Source: Pseudonocardia endophytica (lineage in GTDB: Bacteria; Actinomycetota; Actinomycetes; Mycobacteriales; Pseudonocardiaceae). From it: DNA of 64,000 nucleotides. Below the pieces are notes generated by a model, which saw nothing but the letters and a program-made list of their open reading frames with translations, did no database searches and was not told where the DNA came from. Position numbers and translations under genes: made by a program. The stretch lies in NCBI RefSeq assembly GCF_004339565.1, contig NZ_SMFZ01000001.1, positions 1,860,001 to 1,924,000 on the forward strand, given 5' to 3'. This document shows, piece by piece, positions 32,072-42,768 of this stretch (the stretch's first letter is position 1; each line of letters begins with the position of its first letter).

Positions 32072-32144
32072 GAGTCCTCCTCGCCGGCGCTCGTCGGCCG
32101 CGTTCGCGGAACTGCTGTGTCCGATGGTGAGCTCGCGGGCTCGC

Positions 32145-32870
32145 TCACTGCTCCTCCAGTGGGAATCCGGTGATCCTCTTGCGACGGGGTGCGGCGTACG
32201 TTCGGGTCTTCGACGTCGTCAGCCCGAGTCGTACCAGCGACTCGGCGATCGTGACGGCGGCGGGCACGCCGTCCACGACCGGCACGCCGGTGGCGTCGCG
32301 GACACGCGATTCGAGTCCCGCCATGCCACCGCAGCCCAGGCAGATCACCTCGGCGTGGTCGTCGGAGACCGCGCGCTTGGCCTGATCCACGATGGCGGCC
32401 ACGGCACGCACCGGGTCCTCCTCCAGCTCCAGCACCGCGAGCCCGGACGCGCGTACCGACGCGCAGCGCCGGTCGAGCCCGGCCAGCAGCAGGCGGTCCT
32501 CGATCAGCGGCACCGTGCGGTCCAGTGTGGTCACCACGGAGTACCTGTGTCCCAGGTACATCGCCGTGGTCGCCGCCGCCTCGGTGATGTCGACGACGGG
32601 CACGTCGAGCATCTCCTGCAGGCCCTCGCGGCCGTGCTCGCCGTACCCGGCCTGGATCACCGCGTCGAACGGGCCCTCGAAGCGGGCGACGGCGTCCGCG
32701 ACGCCGACGGCGGCGAGATAGCTCTCCAGGTTCCCTTCGACGGACTCGGCGCCGAACCGCGGCGTGAGCCCGACGATCTCGGTGCCGGGTGCGGCGACGG
32801 CGCGGGCGGACGCGGCGATCGCGTCGGTGACCGAGACGGTCGTGTTGACGTTGACGACGAGGATGCGCAC
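32145..32870 (-). CDS. Allantoin/hydantoin racemase (Asp/Glu racemase superfamily)
   Basis: A 241-aa protein starting at GTG 32870 with GGGAG just upstream. It begins [17 protein letters not shown], the HyuE-type Asn/Thr start. It has the two catalytic cysteine or polar positions of the superfamily around [11 protein letters not shown] (first position a Gly/Tyr, so the first Cys is absent by eye) and [11 protein letters not shown] (Cys present), with [18 protein letters not shown] between. It probably interconverts allantoin enantiomers so that the S-specific allantoinase can use both. It lies between the permease (11 bp) and allB (73 bp). The apparent loss of one Cys should be checked by alignment. 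Confidence 0.8.
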   Translation of the reverse strand: MRILVVNVNTTVSVTDAIAASARAVAAPGTEIVGLTPRFGAESVEGNLESYLAAVGVADAVARFEGPFDAVIQAGYGEHGREGLQEMLDVPVVDITEAAATTAMYLGHRYSVVTTLDRTVPLIEDRLLLAGLDRRCASVRASGLAVLELEEDPVRAVAAIVDQAKRAVSDDHAEVICLGCGGMAGLESRVRDATGVPVVDGVPAAVTIAESLVRLGLTTSKTRTYAAPRRKRITGFPLEEQ

Positions 32871-32881
32871 GGTGCTCCCTT

Positions 32882-34393
32882 CTAGTGCGCCGACGGCGGG
32901 ACGGCGATCGGCTCGCCGGACACGGCAGCGTAGGTCGCCCCACGTGGTGCGGTGACCACGGTGAACACGGCGCCCAGCGCGGCACCGACCGGCCAGGAGA
33001 ACGGCGCGAACGGTTCCAGCACCGGCACGAACGCCAGCGCGACGGCGATCGCGGCGGCCGGCACGAACGCCCCGACCGCGCGCCAGTTCACACCGGAGCG
33101 GTAGTGGTACGGCCCGGACGCGTCCTCCGAGTACAGCGCCGGGACGTCGATCCGGCCGCGGCGCACCAGCCAGTAGTCGGCCGCGACGATGCCGAACAGC
33201 GGCCCGAGCAGAGCCCCCAGGACACCGAGGAAGTAGACGATGACGACCGGCGAGTCGTAGAGGTTCCACGGCAGGATGACCAGACCGATCACCGCGGCCA
33301 CGATCCCGGCGCGCCGGAAATCCAATTTGGACGGGATCAGGTTGGACAGCGCGTAGCAGGGCGCCACGAAGTTGGCCATCAGGTTGACCGCGATCGTCAG
33401 GACGAGCAGCGCGGCGGACGCGAGCAACAGCAGTGCCGTGTTCGGGATCGTCTGGACCACGTCGCTGGGGCTCTCGATCACCCGCCCGTCGATGGCGAGC
33501 TGGCCGCCCGCCAGCACGACCGCGATCGCACCGAAGAACAGCGTGTTCACCAGGATCCCGGCGAGGTTGCCGAGCCGGATCGCGCGGGCGTTCGGAGCGC
33601 CGCGGGTGAAGTCGCAGAAGTTCAGCAGGAACGTCCCGTAGATCGCCGTCCAGAGCATGGCACCGGCCAGGATGTTGCGCCACATCTCGCCGCCGGTGAG
33701 CGGGTTCGGGATGGACAGCGAGATCGACGTGCCGGTGCGCACGAGCATCCACACGGCCAGGGCCAACAGCGTGAGCAGCACGATCGGACCCGCGATCGCC
33801 TCGTAGCGGCGGATGCCCTCCATGCCCCGCAACAGGATCGCGACCTGCACGATCCACAGCGCCACGAAGCAGACCCAGCCGAGCGCGGACAGCCCGAGGA
33901 ACGACGCGTCCTCCCAGGTCTGCGCGCCGGGGATCACGGCGAGCACCATCACGGTGAGCACGCGGGTGGCCAGGTACGTCTGGATGCCGAACCAGGCGAT
34001 CGCGACGACGCCGCGGACGAGCGCCGGGAGCTGGGCACCGCGCACGCCGAACGCGATCCGGCTCATCACCGGGAACGGGATGCCGGTGCGCCTGCCCATC
34101 TCGCCGGACAGCGTCAGGAGCCCGAGCAGCAGGACCGCGCCGATGGCCAGGGCGAGCAGGATCTGCCACGCCCCCAGCCCGAGCGCGAACAGGCCGAGCA
34201 CGAAGCCGTAGTTGCCGAGGCTGTGCACGTCGCCGGCCCACAGCGTGAAGATGTTGTACGCCTTCCACCGGCGGCCCTCGGCCGTCGTCGGCGCGAGATC
34301 GGGGTTGTAGAGCCGGGGACTGAGCCCGGCCGCGGCCACCGGAGCTGCCGGGGCGATCGTCTCGGACGTGCGGGTCGTGCCGGGTCCCGTCAT
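32882..34393 (-). CDS. pucI: NCS1 family allantoin permease
   Basis: A 503-aa membrane protein with about 12 TM segments. NCS1 features are RRWKAYNIFTLWAGDVHSLG (TM1 substrate Trp/Asn region), RTGIPFPVMSRIAFGVRGAQ, IAWFGIQTYLATRV (TM3), FLLNFCDFTRGAP (TM6-7), NLMANFVAPCYALSNLIPSK, and VAADYWLVRRGRIDVPALY. It imports allantoin by cation symport. The ATG at 34393 has the operator TTCCGC-GAT-GCGGAA 20-34 bp upstream. It heads the minus-strand operon permease, racemase, allantoinase, IclR, and is divergent from the glyoxylate operon. Confidence 0.92.
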   Translation of the reverse strand: MTGPGTTRTSETIAPAAPVAAAGLSPRLYNPDLAPTTAEGRRWKAYNIFTLWAGDVHSLGNYGFVLGLFALGLGAWQILLALAIGAVLLLGLLTLSGEMGRRTGIPFPVMSRIAFGVRGAQLPALVRGVVAIAWFGIQTYLATRVLTVMVLAVIPGAQTWEDASFLGLSALGWVCFVALWIVQVAILLRGMEGIRRYEAIAGPIVLLTLLALAVWMLVRTGTSISLSIPNPLTGGEMWRNILAGAMLWTAIYGTFLLNFCDFTRGAPNARAIRLGNLAGILVNTLFFGAIAVVLAGGQLAIDGRVIESPSDVVQTIPNTALLLLASAALLVLTIAVNLMANFVAPCYALSNLIPSKLDFRRAGIVAAVIGLVILPWNLYDSPVVIVYFLGVLGALLGPLFGIVAADYWLVRRGRIDVPALYSEDASGPYHYRSGVNWRAVGAFVPAAAIAVALAFVPVLEPFAPFSWPVGAALGAVFTVVTAPRGATYAAVSGEPIAVPPSAH

Positions 34394-34412
34394 TGGGCCG
34401 CCTCTCGCCGAC

Positions 34413-34427
34413 TTCCGCGATGCGGAA
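34413..34427. promoter_or_regulatory. IclR-type operator TTCCGC-GAT-GCGGAA
   Basis: A perfect 15-bp inverted repeat with 6-bp arms, 20 bp upstream of the permease start in the divergent allantoin region. It matches the urate-operon operator at 25884-25900 in both arms and spacing. A half site, TTCGGAAT (34442-34449), follows. Confidence 0.7.
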
Positions 34428-34516
34428 TGTATCTCTCGTTCTTCGGAATGGACGCTATGGCGGCGCTCACGCCGCCGTCAAGGGGTGGGCGCACTCGGGC
34501 TCGACGTGGACGACCC

Positions 34517-34584
34517 TTGACACGCCCCATCGGCCGTGCTGCCATCGTTACCACAGAGCGAAAGACAGATTTCACATCGCGGAA
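34517..34584 (+). promoter_or_regulatory. Promoter and imperfect operator of the glyoxylate/allantoicase operon
   Basis: A TTGACA -35 box (34517-34522) preceded by CC, as at 25833, lies 76 bp before the first gene. No convincing -10 is seen. An imperfect operator, TTCACATCGCGGAA (34571-34584), shares the GCGGAA half with the allantoin sites. A GGAGG ribosome site (34588-34592) follows for the GTG start. Confidence 0.45.
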
Positions 34585-34597
34585 TTTGGAGGTTGCG

Positions 34598-34990
34598 GTG
34601 ACCGCACTGTTCTGTTCCGGCGACGCGATGCGCGGCGGCCGGCTCCACCACAACGTGTCGGCCCACCCGTTCCTCGGCGCCGTGAAGACCGCCCCGCACT
34701 ACCGCATGTACTCGGTGCGTGACGCGTTCCCCGCCCTGGTCGAGGACCCGACCGGAGGCGTACCGCTGGCCGGCGAGATCTACGACGTCCCGCTGGCCGC
34801 GATCCGCACCGAGTTCCTCCCCGACGAGCCGCCCGAGCTCGAGCTCACCGTCATCGAGCTCGACGACGGCCGCGACGTCCTCGCCGTCGGCCTGCGCCCG
34901 GGAGTACTGGACCGGCAGGCGGACGAGCTCACCGACATCACCGCGCACGGCGGCTGGCGGACCTACCGCGGCCTGGCCGAGCCCACCTGA
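34598..34990 (+). CDS. Stand-alone allophanate hydrolase C-terminal-like (gamma-glutamylcyclotransferase fold) protein
   Basis: A 130-aa protein starting at GTG 34598 (GGAGG 5 nt upstream). It begins TALFCSGDAMRGGRLHHNV, then TAPHYRMYSVRD, GEIYDVPLAAI, and ends DITAHGGWRTYRGL. This pattern, including the ITAHGGWR/Y ending, is that of the C-terminal domain of allophanate hydrolase (AtzF), which resembles the gamma-glutamylcyclotransferase fold. The amidase half is absent. As the first gene of the allantoicase/glyoxylate operon it could act on ureidoglycolate, allophanate or another ureide. No ureidoglycolate lyase (AllA) is recognised in the window, so this is a candidate for that missing step. 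Confidence 0.6.
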   Translation: MTALFCSGDAMRGGRLHHNVSAHPFLGAVKTAPHYRMYSVRDAFPALVEDPTGGVPLAGEIYDVPLAAIRTEFLPDEPPELELTVIELDDGRDVLAVGLRPGVLDRQADELTDITAHGGWRTYRGLAEPT

Positions 34991-35008
34991 CCCACGAGGA
35001 GACGCCGG

Positions 35009-35818
35009 ATGCCGATCACCCTCCCCCTGCCCACGACCGTCAACTGCTCCATCCTGTTCACCGACCTCCCGCTGCTCGACCGTCCGGCCGCGGCCGCGGC
35101 GGCCGGGTTCGACGCCGTCGAGTTCTGGTGGCCGTTCGGCTCGTCCGTTCCCGCCGACCAGGACGTCGAGCAGTTCGTGACGGCCGTGTCCGACGCCGGC
35201 GTGACCCTGTCCGGCCTGAACTTCGACGGCGGCGACATGCCGGCCGGCGAGCGCGGCATCCTGTCCGATCCGAAGCGCTCCGCGGCGTTCGCGGACAACG
35301 TGGACGTCGCCGTCGGCATCGGATCGCGCCTGGGCACCACCGGGTTCAACGCGCTGTACGGCAACCGGACCGACGACGTCGCCCCCGAGGAACAGGACGA
35401 GCTGGCGGCGCAGAACCTGGCGCTCGCCGGTCGGGTCGCGGCCACGATCGGCGCGATCGCGCTGCTCGAGCCGGTCAGCGGCATCGACGCCTACCCGATC
35501 CGCACGGCCGCGGACGCGGTCGCCGTGCTGGACCGCGTCGGCTCCGACGACGTCCGGCTGCTGCTCGACGTCTACCACCTGGCCGCGAACGGCGACGACC
35601 CCGCCGCCGCGATCGACCGGTTCGCCGGCCGGATCGGGCACGTGCAGATCGCCGACGCCCCCGGCCGCGGCGAGCCCGGCACCGGCGACCTGCCGATCGC
35701 CGCACTGATGGACCGTGTCCACGCCGCCGGGTACCGCGGGCGGATCTCGCTGGAGTACAAGGCCGCCACCGACTCCCCGTTCGCGTGGCTGGCGCACACC
35801 GAAGGAGCGCGCGCATGA
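35009..35818 (+). CDS. hyi: Hydroxypyruvate isomerase
   Basis: A 269-aa TIM-barrel sugar-isomerase-like enzyme with GAGGAG upstream. Features are [51 protein letters not shown] (the Hyi hallmark), [14 protein letters not shown] with the metal-binding Glu, [32 protein letters not shown], and [12 protein letters not shown] with the second Glu. It interconverts hydroxypyruvate and tartronate semialdehyde. Its stop overlaps the reductase start (ATGA). It is part of the glyoxylate branch after allantoin breakdown. Confidence 0.93.
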   Translation: MPITLPLPTTVNCSILFTDLPLLDRPAAAAAAGFDAVEFWWPFGSSVPADQDVEQFVTAVSDAGVTLSGLNFDGGDMPAGERGILSDPKRSAAFADNVDVAVGIGSRLGTTGFNALYGNRTDDVAPEEQDELAAQNLALAGRVAATIGAIALLEPVSGIDAYPIRTAADAVAVLDRVGSDDVRLLLDVYHLAANGDDPAAAIDRFAGRIGHVQIADAPGRGEPGTGDLPIAALMDRVHAAGYRGRISLEYKAATDSPFAWLAHTEGARA

Positions 35819-36698
35819 CGACGACCATCGGATTCATCGGCCTCGGGATCATGGGCGGGCCGATGGCCCGCCACCTCGCCGGAGCCGGGCACGACGTCGC
35901 CGGCCACAACCGCAGCCCGGAGAAGACGGCCCCGCTCGTCGAGGCGGGCGGGCGTGCCGCGGCGTCGGTGACCGAGGCGGTCGACGGCGCCGAAGTCGTC
36001 GCGCTGATGCTGCCCGACTCCCCCGACGTCGAGGCCGTGCTGACCGGAGACGGTGGCGTGTTCGACACGGCGAAGCCGGGCACGCTCGTCGTCGACTTCT
36101 CCACGATCCGCCCGGACGTCGCGGCCGACCTGGCCGCGCGGGCGTCGGAGCGGGGTCTGCGCATGATCGACGCGCCGGTGTCCGGCGGCCAGGCGGGCGC
36201 CGAGAACGCCGCGCTGTCCATCATGGTCGGCGGCGCCGCCGAGGACGTGGAGGCGGCCCGCCCGCTGCTCGACGTCGTCGGGAAGACGGTCGTCCACGTC
36301 GGACCGGCCGGGGCCGGGCAGACCGTGAAGGCGGCCAACCAGCTGATCGTCGCCGGCACCATCGCGCTCGTCGCCGAGGCGATCACGTTCCTCCAGGCGC
36401 ACGGCGCCGACCTCCCCGCGGCCGTCGAGGTGCTCGGCGGAGGGCTCGCCGGCTCGGCCGTGCTGGACCAGAAGGCGTCGAAGATGCTCGACCGCGAGTT
36501 CGCGCCCGGGTTCCGGATCGACCTGCACCACAAGGACATGGGCATCGTGACCGAGGCCGCCCGCGAGGCCGGGGTGGTCACCCCGGTGGCCGCGCTGGTG
36601 GCCCAGCTGGTGGCCGCCACCCGCGCCGCGGGCGACGGCGGACTCGACCACTCGGCGCTGTTCCGGACCATCGCACGCCTGAACGGGGAGGACGTCTC

Positions 36699-36702
<4 letters not shown>
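35815..36702 (+). CDS. glxR: 2-hydroxy-3-oxopropionate (tartronate semialdehyde) reductase
   Basis: A 295-aa beta-hydroxyacid dehydrogenase. Features are the NAD(P) fold [21 protein letters not shown], the substrate loop [20 protein letters not shown], the catalytic Lys in [14 protein letters not shown] (about residue 171), and [14 protein letters not shown] in the C-terminal helical domain. It reduces tartronate semialdehyde to D-glycerate. Start and stop overlap the hyi and gcl genes (ATGA both), so all are co-translated. Confidence 0.93.
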
Positions 36703-38500
<1,798 letters not shown>

Positions 38501-38504
<4 letters not shown>

Positions 38505-39643
38505 GCGCGATCCTCGTCGCGCCGGACAAGTTCAAGGGCTCGGCCGACGCACCCACCGTCGCCGACGCCCTGGCCGCCGGCATCGCCGACGCCGACCCGC
38601 ACCGCGAGGTGCGACGGCTGCCGGTCGCCGACGGCGGGGAGGGCACGGTCGCCGCGGCACTCGCGGCGGGCTGGGCCCCGGTGACGGTGGACGCGACCGG
38701 CCCGACCGGCCGGCCGCTCACCGTCACCTACGCCCGCCGCGGCCCGACGGCGCTGGTCGAGCTGGCGGCCGTCGCCGGTCTGGGTGCGCTGCCGGACCAC
38801 GCGTTCCGGCCGCTCGACGCGACCACGCACGGGCTCGGCACGGTGCTCGCCCATGCGCTGGACGCCGGAGCCGACGAGATCGTCGTCGGCATCGGCGGCA
38901 GTGCGACGACGGACGGTGGCGCCGGTCTGCTCACCGGGCTCGGGGCCCGGGTGCTGGACGCCGACGGCCGCGAGCTCCCGCCGGGTGGTGCCGCGCTGGC
39001 CAGGGCCTCGCGGATCGACCTGTCCACTCTGCACCCACGTGCGCACGAGGTACCGATCGTGTTCGCGTGCGATGTGGACAACCCGCTGCTGGGCGCCACC
39101 GGCGCCGCGGCCGTGTACGGCCCGCAGAAGGGCGCTTCACCGGAACAGGTCGCGGAGCTCGACGCGGCGCTGGGGCGGTGGGCGTCGGTGCTCGCACGGA
39201 CGGCCGGGCGCGACGTGGCGGACGTCCCCGGCGCCGGAGCGGCCGGTGGGACGCCGTGCGGGGCGATGGCCGTGCTCGGTGCCTCGCTCCGGCCCGGCGT
39301 GGAGACCGTGCTGGAGCTCGTCGGGTTCCCCGCCGCGCTGCGCGACGCCGAACTCGTCGTCACGGGCGAGGGCTGCCTGGACCGCCAGACGCTGCACGGC
39401 AAGGCCCCCGTGGGTGTGGCCCGGGCCGCCAGGGCGGCCGGGATCCCGGTCGTCGCGGTGGCCGGGGACTGCACCCTGGGCGACGACGAGCTGCGGGCCG
39501 CCGGGTTCGCCGGCGTGTACACGGTCGCCGCCATCGCCCCGGACCGGGCGACCGCCCTTGCCGACGCACCGGCGCTGCTCCGCCGGATCGGGGCCGAGCT
39601 CGTCCCGGTCCACACGGCGTCACGACCATCCCGGGTGAGATGA
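38501..39643 (+). CDS. glxK: Glycerate kinase
   Basis: A 380-aa GlxK/GarK-type kinase. It begins [20 protein letters not shown], the family N-terminal substrate motif. [62 protein letters not shown], and [20 protein letters not shown] follow. It phosphorylates glycerate to 2-phosphoglycerate, ending the glyoxylate route in central metabolism. Start overlap with gcl; an 82-bp gap separates it from allantoicase. Confidence 0.93.
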
Positions 39644-39725
39644 CGGCCATGGCTCCCCCGGCCCGTCCGGGGAACGATGAACCGCATCTCACCCGCGGCT
39701 TCGACCCGACCGTTTCAGGAGAGCG

Positions 39726-40742
39726 ATGAGCACGGACCCGACCCTGACCGACCTGGCCTCGCGCGCGCTCGGCGGCAGCGTCGTCGCCGCGAACGACGAA
39801 CTGTTCGCCCAGCGGGAGAACCTGATCCGCCCGGAGGCGCCGCGCTTCGACCCGGACGAGTTCGGGCACAAGGGCAAGATCTACGACGGGTGGGAGACCC
39901 GCCGCCGTCGCGAGCCCGGCTTCGACTGGGCGATCGTCCGCCTCGGCGCGGCCGGCGTGATCGACCACGTCGTCGTCGATACGGCGTTCTTCCGCGGGAA
40001 CTACCCGCCGGAGATCTCCGTGCAGGCCGCGTCCGTGGAGGGCTACCCGTCGCCCGCCGAGCTGGAGGCGGCGACGTGGCACCCGGTCGTCGAACAGTCG
40101 GAGGCCAAGGGGGACACGGCGAACGTCTTCCCGGTCACCGACCGGCGGCGGTTCACGCACGTACGCCTGTGCATCCACCCCGACGGCGGCGTCGCCCGCC
40201 TGCGGGTCCGGGGCACGGTCGTGGCCGACCCGCGGTTCCTCGAGGGCACGGTCGACCTGCTCGCCGCGGAGAACGGCGGCCACCTGGTCGGCGCGTCGGA
40301 CGCGTTCTACGCCTCCCCCGGCAACCTGATCCTGCCCGGCAAGGCCCGGCACATGGGCGAGGGCTGGGAGAACGCGCGGCGCCGCGGCGGCGGCAACGAC
40401 CACGCCGAGTTCGCGCTCGCCGCACCCGGCCTCCCCCGCTACGTCGAGGTGGACACGACCTGGTTCGTCGGCAACGCACCCGGCTGGGTGTCGGTGTCCA
40501 CACGAGACTCCCGTGCTGATGACGAGTGGACGGTGCTTCTCGAGCGCGTCGCCGTGCAGCCGGACACCCGGCACCGGTTCCTGCTGCCGGACGCCCCGGC
40601 CGCGACGCACCTGCGCCTGGACGTGTTCCCGGACGGCGGCCTGTCCCGCCTGCGCCTGCCCGGTGAGCTGGACGACGTCGCCGCGGTCCGTGCCCGATGG
40701 TGGGACCTTCTGCCCGAGGAACACCGCGCCCTGCTGGGCTAG
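39726..40742 (+). CDS. alc: Allantoicase
   Basis: A 338-aa protein with two related beta-sandwich halves. Half 1 has KIYDGWETRRRREPGFDWAI, VDTAFFRGNYPPEISVQA and VRLCIHPDGGVARLRVRG. Half 2 has GEGWENARRRGGGNDHAEFA, VDTTWFVGNAPGWVSV and LRLDVFPDGGLSRLRLPG. It cleaves allantoate to ureidoglycolate and urea. The ATG at 39726 has AGGAG just upstream. It lies downstream of the glycerate kinase on the same strand. An alpha/beta-hydrolase remnant follows immediately. Confidence 0.95.
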   Translation: MSTDPTLTDLASRALGGSVVAANDELFAQRENLIRPEAPRFDPDEFGHKGKIYDGWETRRRREPGFDWAIVRLGAAGVIDHVVVDTAFFRGNYPPEISVQAASVEGYPSPAELEAATWHPVVEQSEAKGDTANVFPVTDRRRFTHVRLCIHPDGGVARLRVRGTVVADPRFLEGTVDLLAAENGGHLVGASDAFYASPGNLILPGKARHMGEGWENARRRGGGNDHAEFALAAPGLPRYVEVDTTWFVGNAPGWVSVSTRDSRADDEWTVLLERVAVQPDTRHRFLLPDAPAATHLRLDVFPDGGLSRLRLPGELDDVAAVRARWWDLLPEEHRALLG

Positions 40743-40753
40743 GCCGCAACGGG

Positions 40754-41074
40754 GCACGGTTCGGCGTCGAGTACCCCTGGGACCACGAGACCGTCGCGAT
40801 CGCCCGCCGGCTGGACTTCGTCGCGCGCGTCGGGGACCTGCCGACCATGCCGCTCCGGGTGATCGTCGGGGAGGCCGACGACGAGCCGTCGATCCTCCAG
40901 CCCGCGATGAACCTGGTCGGCCAGTTCGTCGGCCCGGCGAACATGGTCACCGTCGAGGGGATGGGACACGCGCTGGCGGCCGAGCCGGGTCTCGAGCCCG
41001 CACCGCAGACCGAGCACGCCGCCGAGGTCGACGACCTGGCCGTCACGTGGCTGCGGACCACGCTGGTGTCCTGA
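40754..41074 (+). pseudogene. C-terminal remnant of an alpha/beta hydrolase
   Basis: The readable segment begins ARFGVEYPWDHETVAIA and continues LDFVARVGDLPTMPLRVIVG, then EGMGHALAAEPGLEPAP and AAEVDDLAVTWLRTTL. This matches the C-terminal third of an alpha/beta hydrolase: GMGH carries the catalytic His, and VIVGEADD the usual acid turn. The N-terminal two thirds with the nucleophile Ser are missing; the frame upstream overlaps the end of allantoicase in another frame. I read it as a decayed gene joined to the alc gene by a deletion. A short functional ORF starting at ATG 40697 is the less likely alternative. Confidence 0.55.
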
Positions 41075-41167
41075 CCACGGCCGCCGGCCCGGGGCAGCAC
41101 CGGAGCGGCGCCACCGGCCCGGACGGCGGCCGGCGGTGGCGGTGGCGGTGGCGCGGTGCCGAGCGCG

Positions 41168-42304
41168 TCACTGCGCCGACAGGATCGTCACCACGCAGGC
41201 GTTGCCGTCCATCCCGGCCGCTCCGCCACCCATCGTCTCGACGAGGCCGACCCGGTGCCGCTCCACCTGCCGCGGCCCGGCGAGGCCGCGCAGCTGCCAG
41301 GCGATCTCGGCGATCTGCGCGGTCCCGGTCCCTCCGAGCGGGTGCCCGCGGGACAGCAGGCCGCCGCTCGGGTTCACCGGTTGCGCGCCGTCGCGGGCCG
41401 TGTGCCCGGACGGGGCGAGCTCCGCACCCTTGCCGCGCGGCGCCAGACCGAGCGCCTCGCACGTGACGATCTCGCCGATCGTGAACGCGTCGTGCATCTC
41501 GAGGACGTCCATCTCGGACGGTGCGCGCCCGGCCTGCGCGTACGCGATCTCGGCCGCGCGCGCGACGCTGGCGTAGCCCCACACGTCGTCGCTGCGGTGG
41601 TCCCACAACGCGCCGGACACCATCGCCGACGCCTCGACCCGCAGGTCACCGGCGTGACCACGATCGCGGCCGACGACGAGCGCGCCCGCGCCGTCGCTGG
41701 TCGGGCAGCACTGCAGGAACGTCAGCGGCTCGGCGATCATCCGCGAGGAGAGGACCTCCTCGACGGTCGGTGCCGAGTTCCGCAGCTGCGCGCGCGGGTT
41801 GTCCAGCCCGTTGCGCTTGTTCTTCACCGCGACGGCCGCGAGCTGCTCCGGCGTCACGCCGAACTCCTGCACGTACCGCGACGCCGCCATCGCGTAGAGG
41901 CCGGGCAGCGGTAGCGACGACGCGCCCTCCGGGTCGGTCGCTTCCGGGACGATCGCGCCGGAGAACAACGTGGACATCTGGTCCACGCCGAGCACGAGCA
42001 CGCAGCCGAACCGTCCGAGGCGCACTGCCTCGACGGCCTCGTGGTAGGCGCTCGTCCCGCTCGCGCAGGCGTTCTCGACCGTCCACATCGGAACGCCAGG
42101 GATGCCGATGCCGCGCTGCACGCGGGTCGCGACGCCGGGCGGCCCGAACACCGACCCGACGATGATCGCCTCGATCGCGTCCGGGGTGATGCCCGCGTCG
42201 CGGATCGCCTCGGCGACGGCCGTCCACGCGAGCTCCTCGACCCGCTTCTCCGGCTGCAGCCCGTAGATGCTGGTGCCGACGCCCCACAGCATCGCGCCGT
42301 TCAT
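41168..42304 (-). CDS. Thiolase-family acyl-CoA acyltransferase (Cys retained)
   Basis: A 378-aa thiolase-fold protein. It has the nucleophile motif TVENACASGTSAYHEA with Cys80 present. VLEMHDAFTIGEIVTCEALGL follows, and a C-terminal GGLLSRGHPLGGTGTAQIAEI with the catalytic His. Unlike the protein at 5281-6414 it keeps the classical thiolase residues. It starts at ATG 42304 and overlaps the DUF35 gene (ATGA), so the two probably form a complex. It is the last gene of the operon with the biotin-dependent carboxylase and AMP ligase. I infer thiolysis of a beta-ketoacyl-CoA at the end of that route. Confidence 0.85.
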   Translation of the reverse strand: MNGAMLWGVGTSIYGLQPEKRVEELAWTAVAEAIRDAGITPDAIEAIIVGSVFGPPGVATRVQRGIGIPGVPMWTVENACASGTSAYHEAVEAVRLGRFGCVLVLGVDQMSTLFSGAIVPEATDPEGASSLPLPGLYAMAASRYVQEFGVTPEQLAAVAVKNKRNGLDNPRAQLRNSAPTVEEVLSSRMIAEPLTFLQCCPTSDGAGALVVGRDRGHAGDLRVEASAMVSGALWDHRSDDVWGYASVARAAEIAYAQAGRAPSEMDVLEMHDAFTIGEIVTCEALGLAPRGKGAELAPSGHTARDGAQPVNPSGGLLSRGHPLGGTGTAQIAEIAWQLRGLAGPRQVERHRVGLVETMGGGAAGMDGNACVVTILSAQ

Positions 42305-42768
42305 GCGACCACCTCCGCGACGAGGTCCCCGTCGTCCGTCCCGGTGATCCGCAGGCGCGCCCCGGTCGGCACCACGGCCGGGTCGGCGAGGTGCACGAGA
42401 AGGCGCGGGCCGTCGTCGAGATCCAGGTAGGCGAGCCCGAACGGCGGGCGACGGGCACCCACCGGGATGGCCACGACCGTCGACGACCACGCCGCGCCGG
42501 TCGGCTCGAACACCGCCGGTTCGACGGGTGCGTAGCAGGTCGGGCACCACGGGATGCCGGCGTTCGCGGCCGGGTAGCGGCACGCCGTGCACCGCACGCC
42601 GACGACGCGGCCGTCGTCGTCCAGGGCGGGCCGCGGCTCGGCCACCTGGAGACCGCCCGCGACCGGCCCGGCGCGGCGCTTCGTCGGCCGCCCGACGCCC
42701 AGCCCGCCGGGTGTGGCCGTGCCAGGGCCCGTGCGCCCGGATCCGGTGCGCTCGGAGGGGCCGGCCAT
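42301..42768 (-). CDS. DUF35 / Zn-ribbon OB-fold protein, partner of the thiolase
   Basis: A 155-aa protein. An unusual Gly/Arg/Thr-rich N-terminal stretch of about 50 residues is followed by a zinc ribbon (VRCTACRYPAANAGIPWCPTC, two CxxC pairs) and an OB fold (GARRPPFGLAYLDLDDGPRL, LRITGTDDGDLVAEVV). ATG 42768 overlaps the carboxyltransferase stop by one base, and its stop overlaps the thiolase start. The DUF35-thiolase pairing is the same arrangement as at 4881-6414. Confidence 0.83.
   Translation of the reverse strand: MAGPSERTGSGRTGPGTATPGGLGVGRPTKRRAGPVAGGLQVAEPRPALDDDGRVVGVRCTACRYPAANAGIPWCPTCYAPVEPAVFEPTGAAWSSTVVAIPVGARRPPFGLAYLDLDDGPRLLVHLADPAVVPTGARLRITGTDDGDLVAEVVA

Noticed and set aside
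40697..41074. Intact 125-aa gene after allantoicase
   Set aside because: The start would lie inside alc in another frame without a ribosome site, and the recognisable sequence matches only the last third of an alpha/beta hydrolase, so a remnant is more likely.
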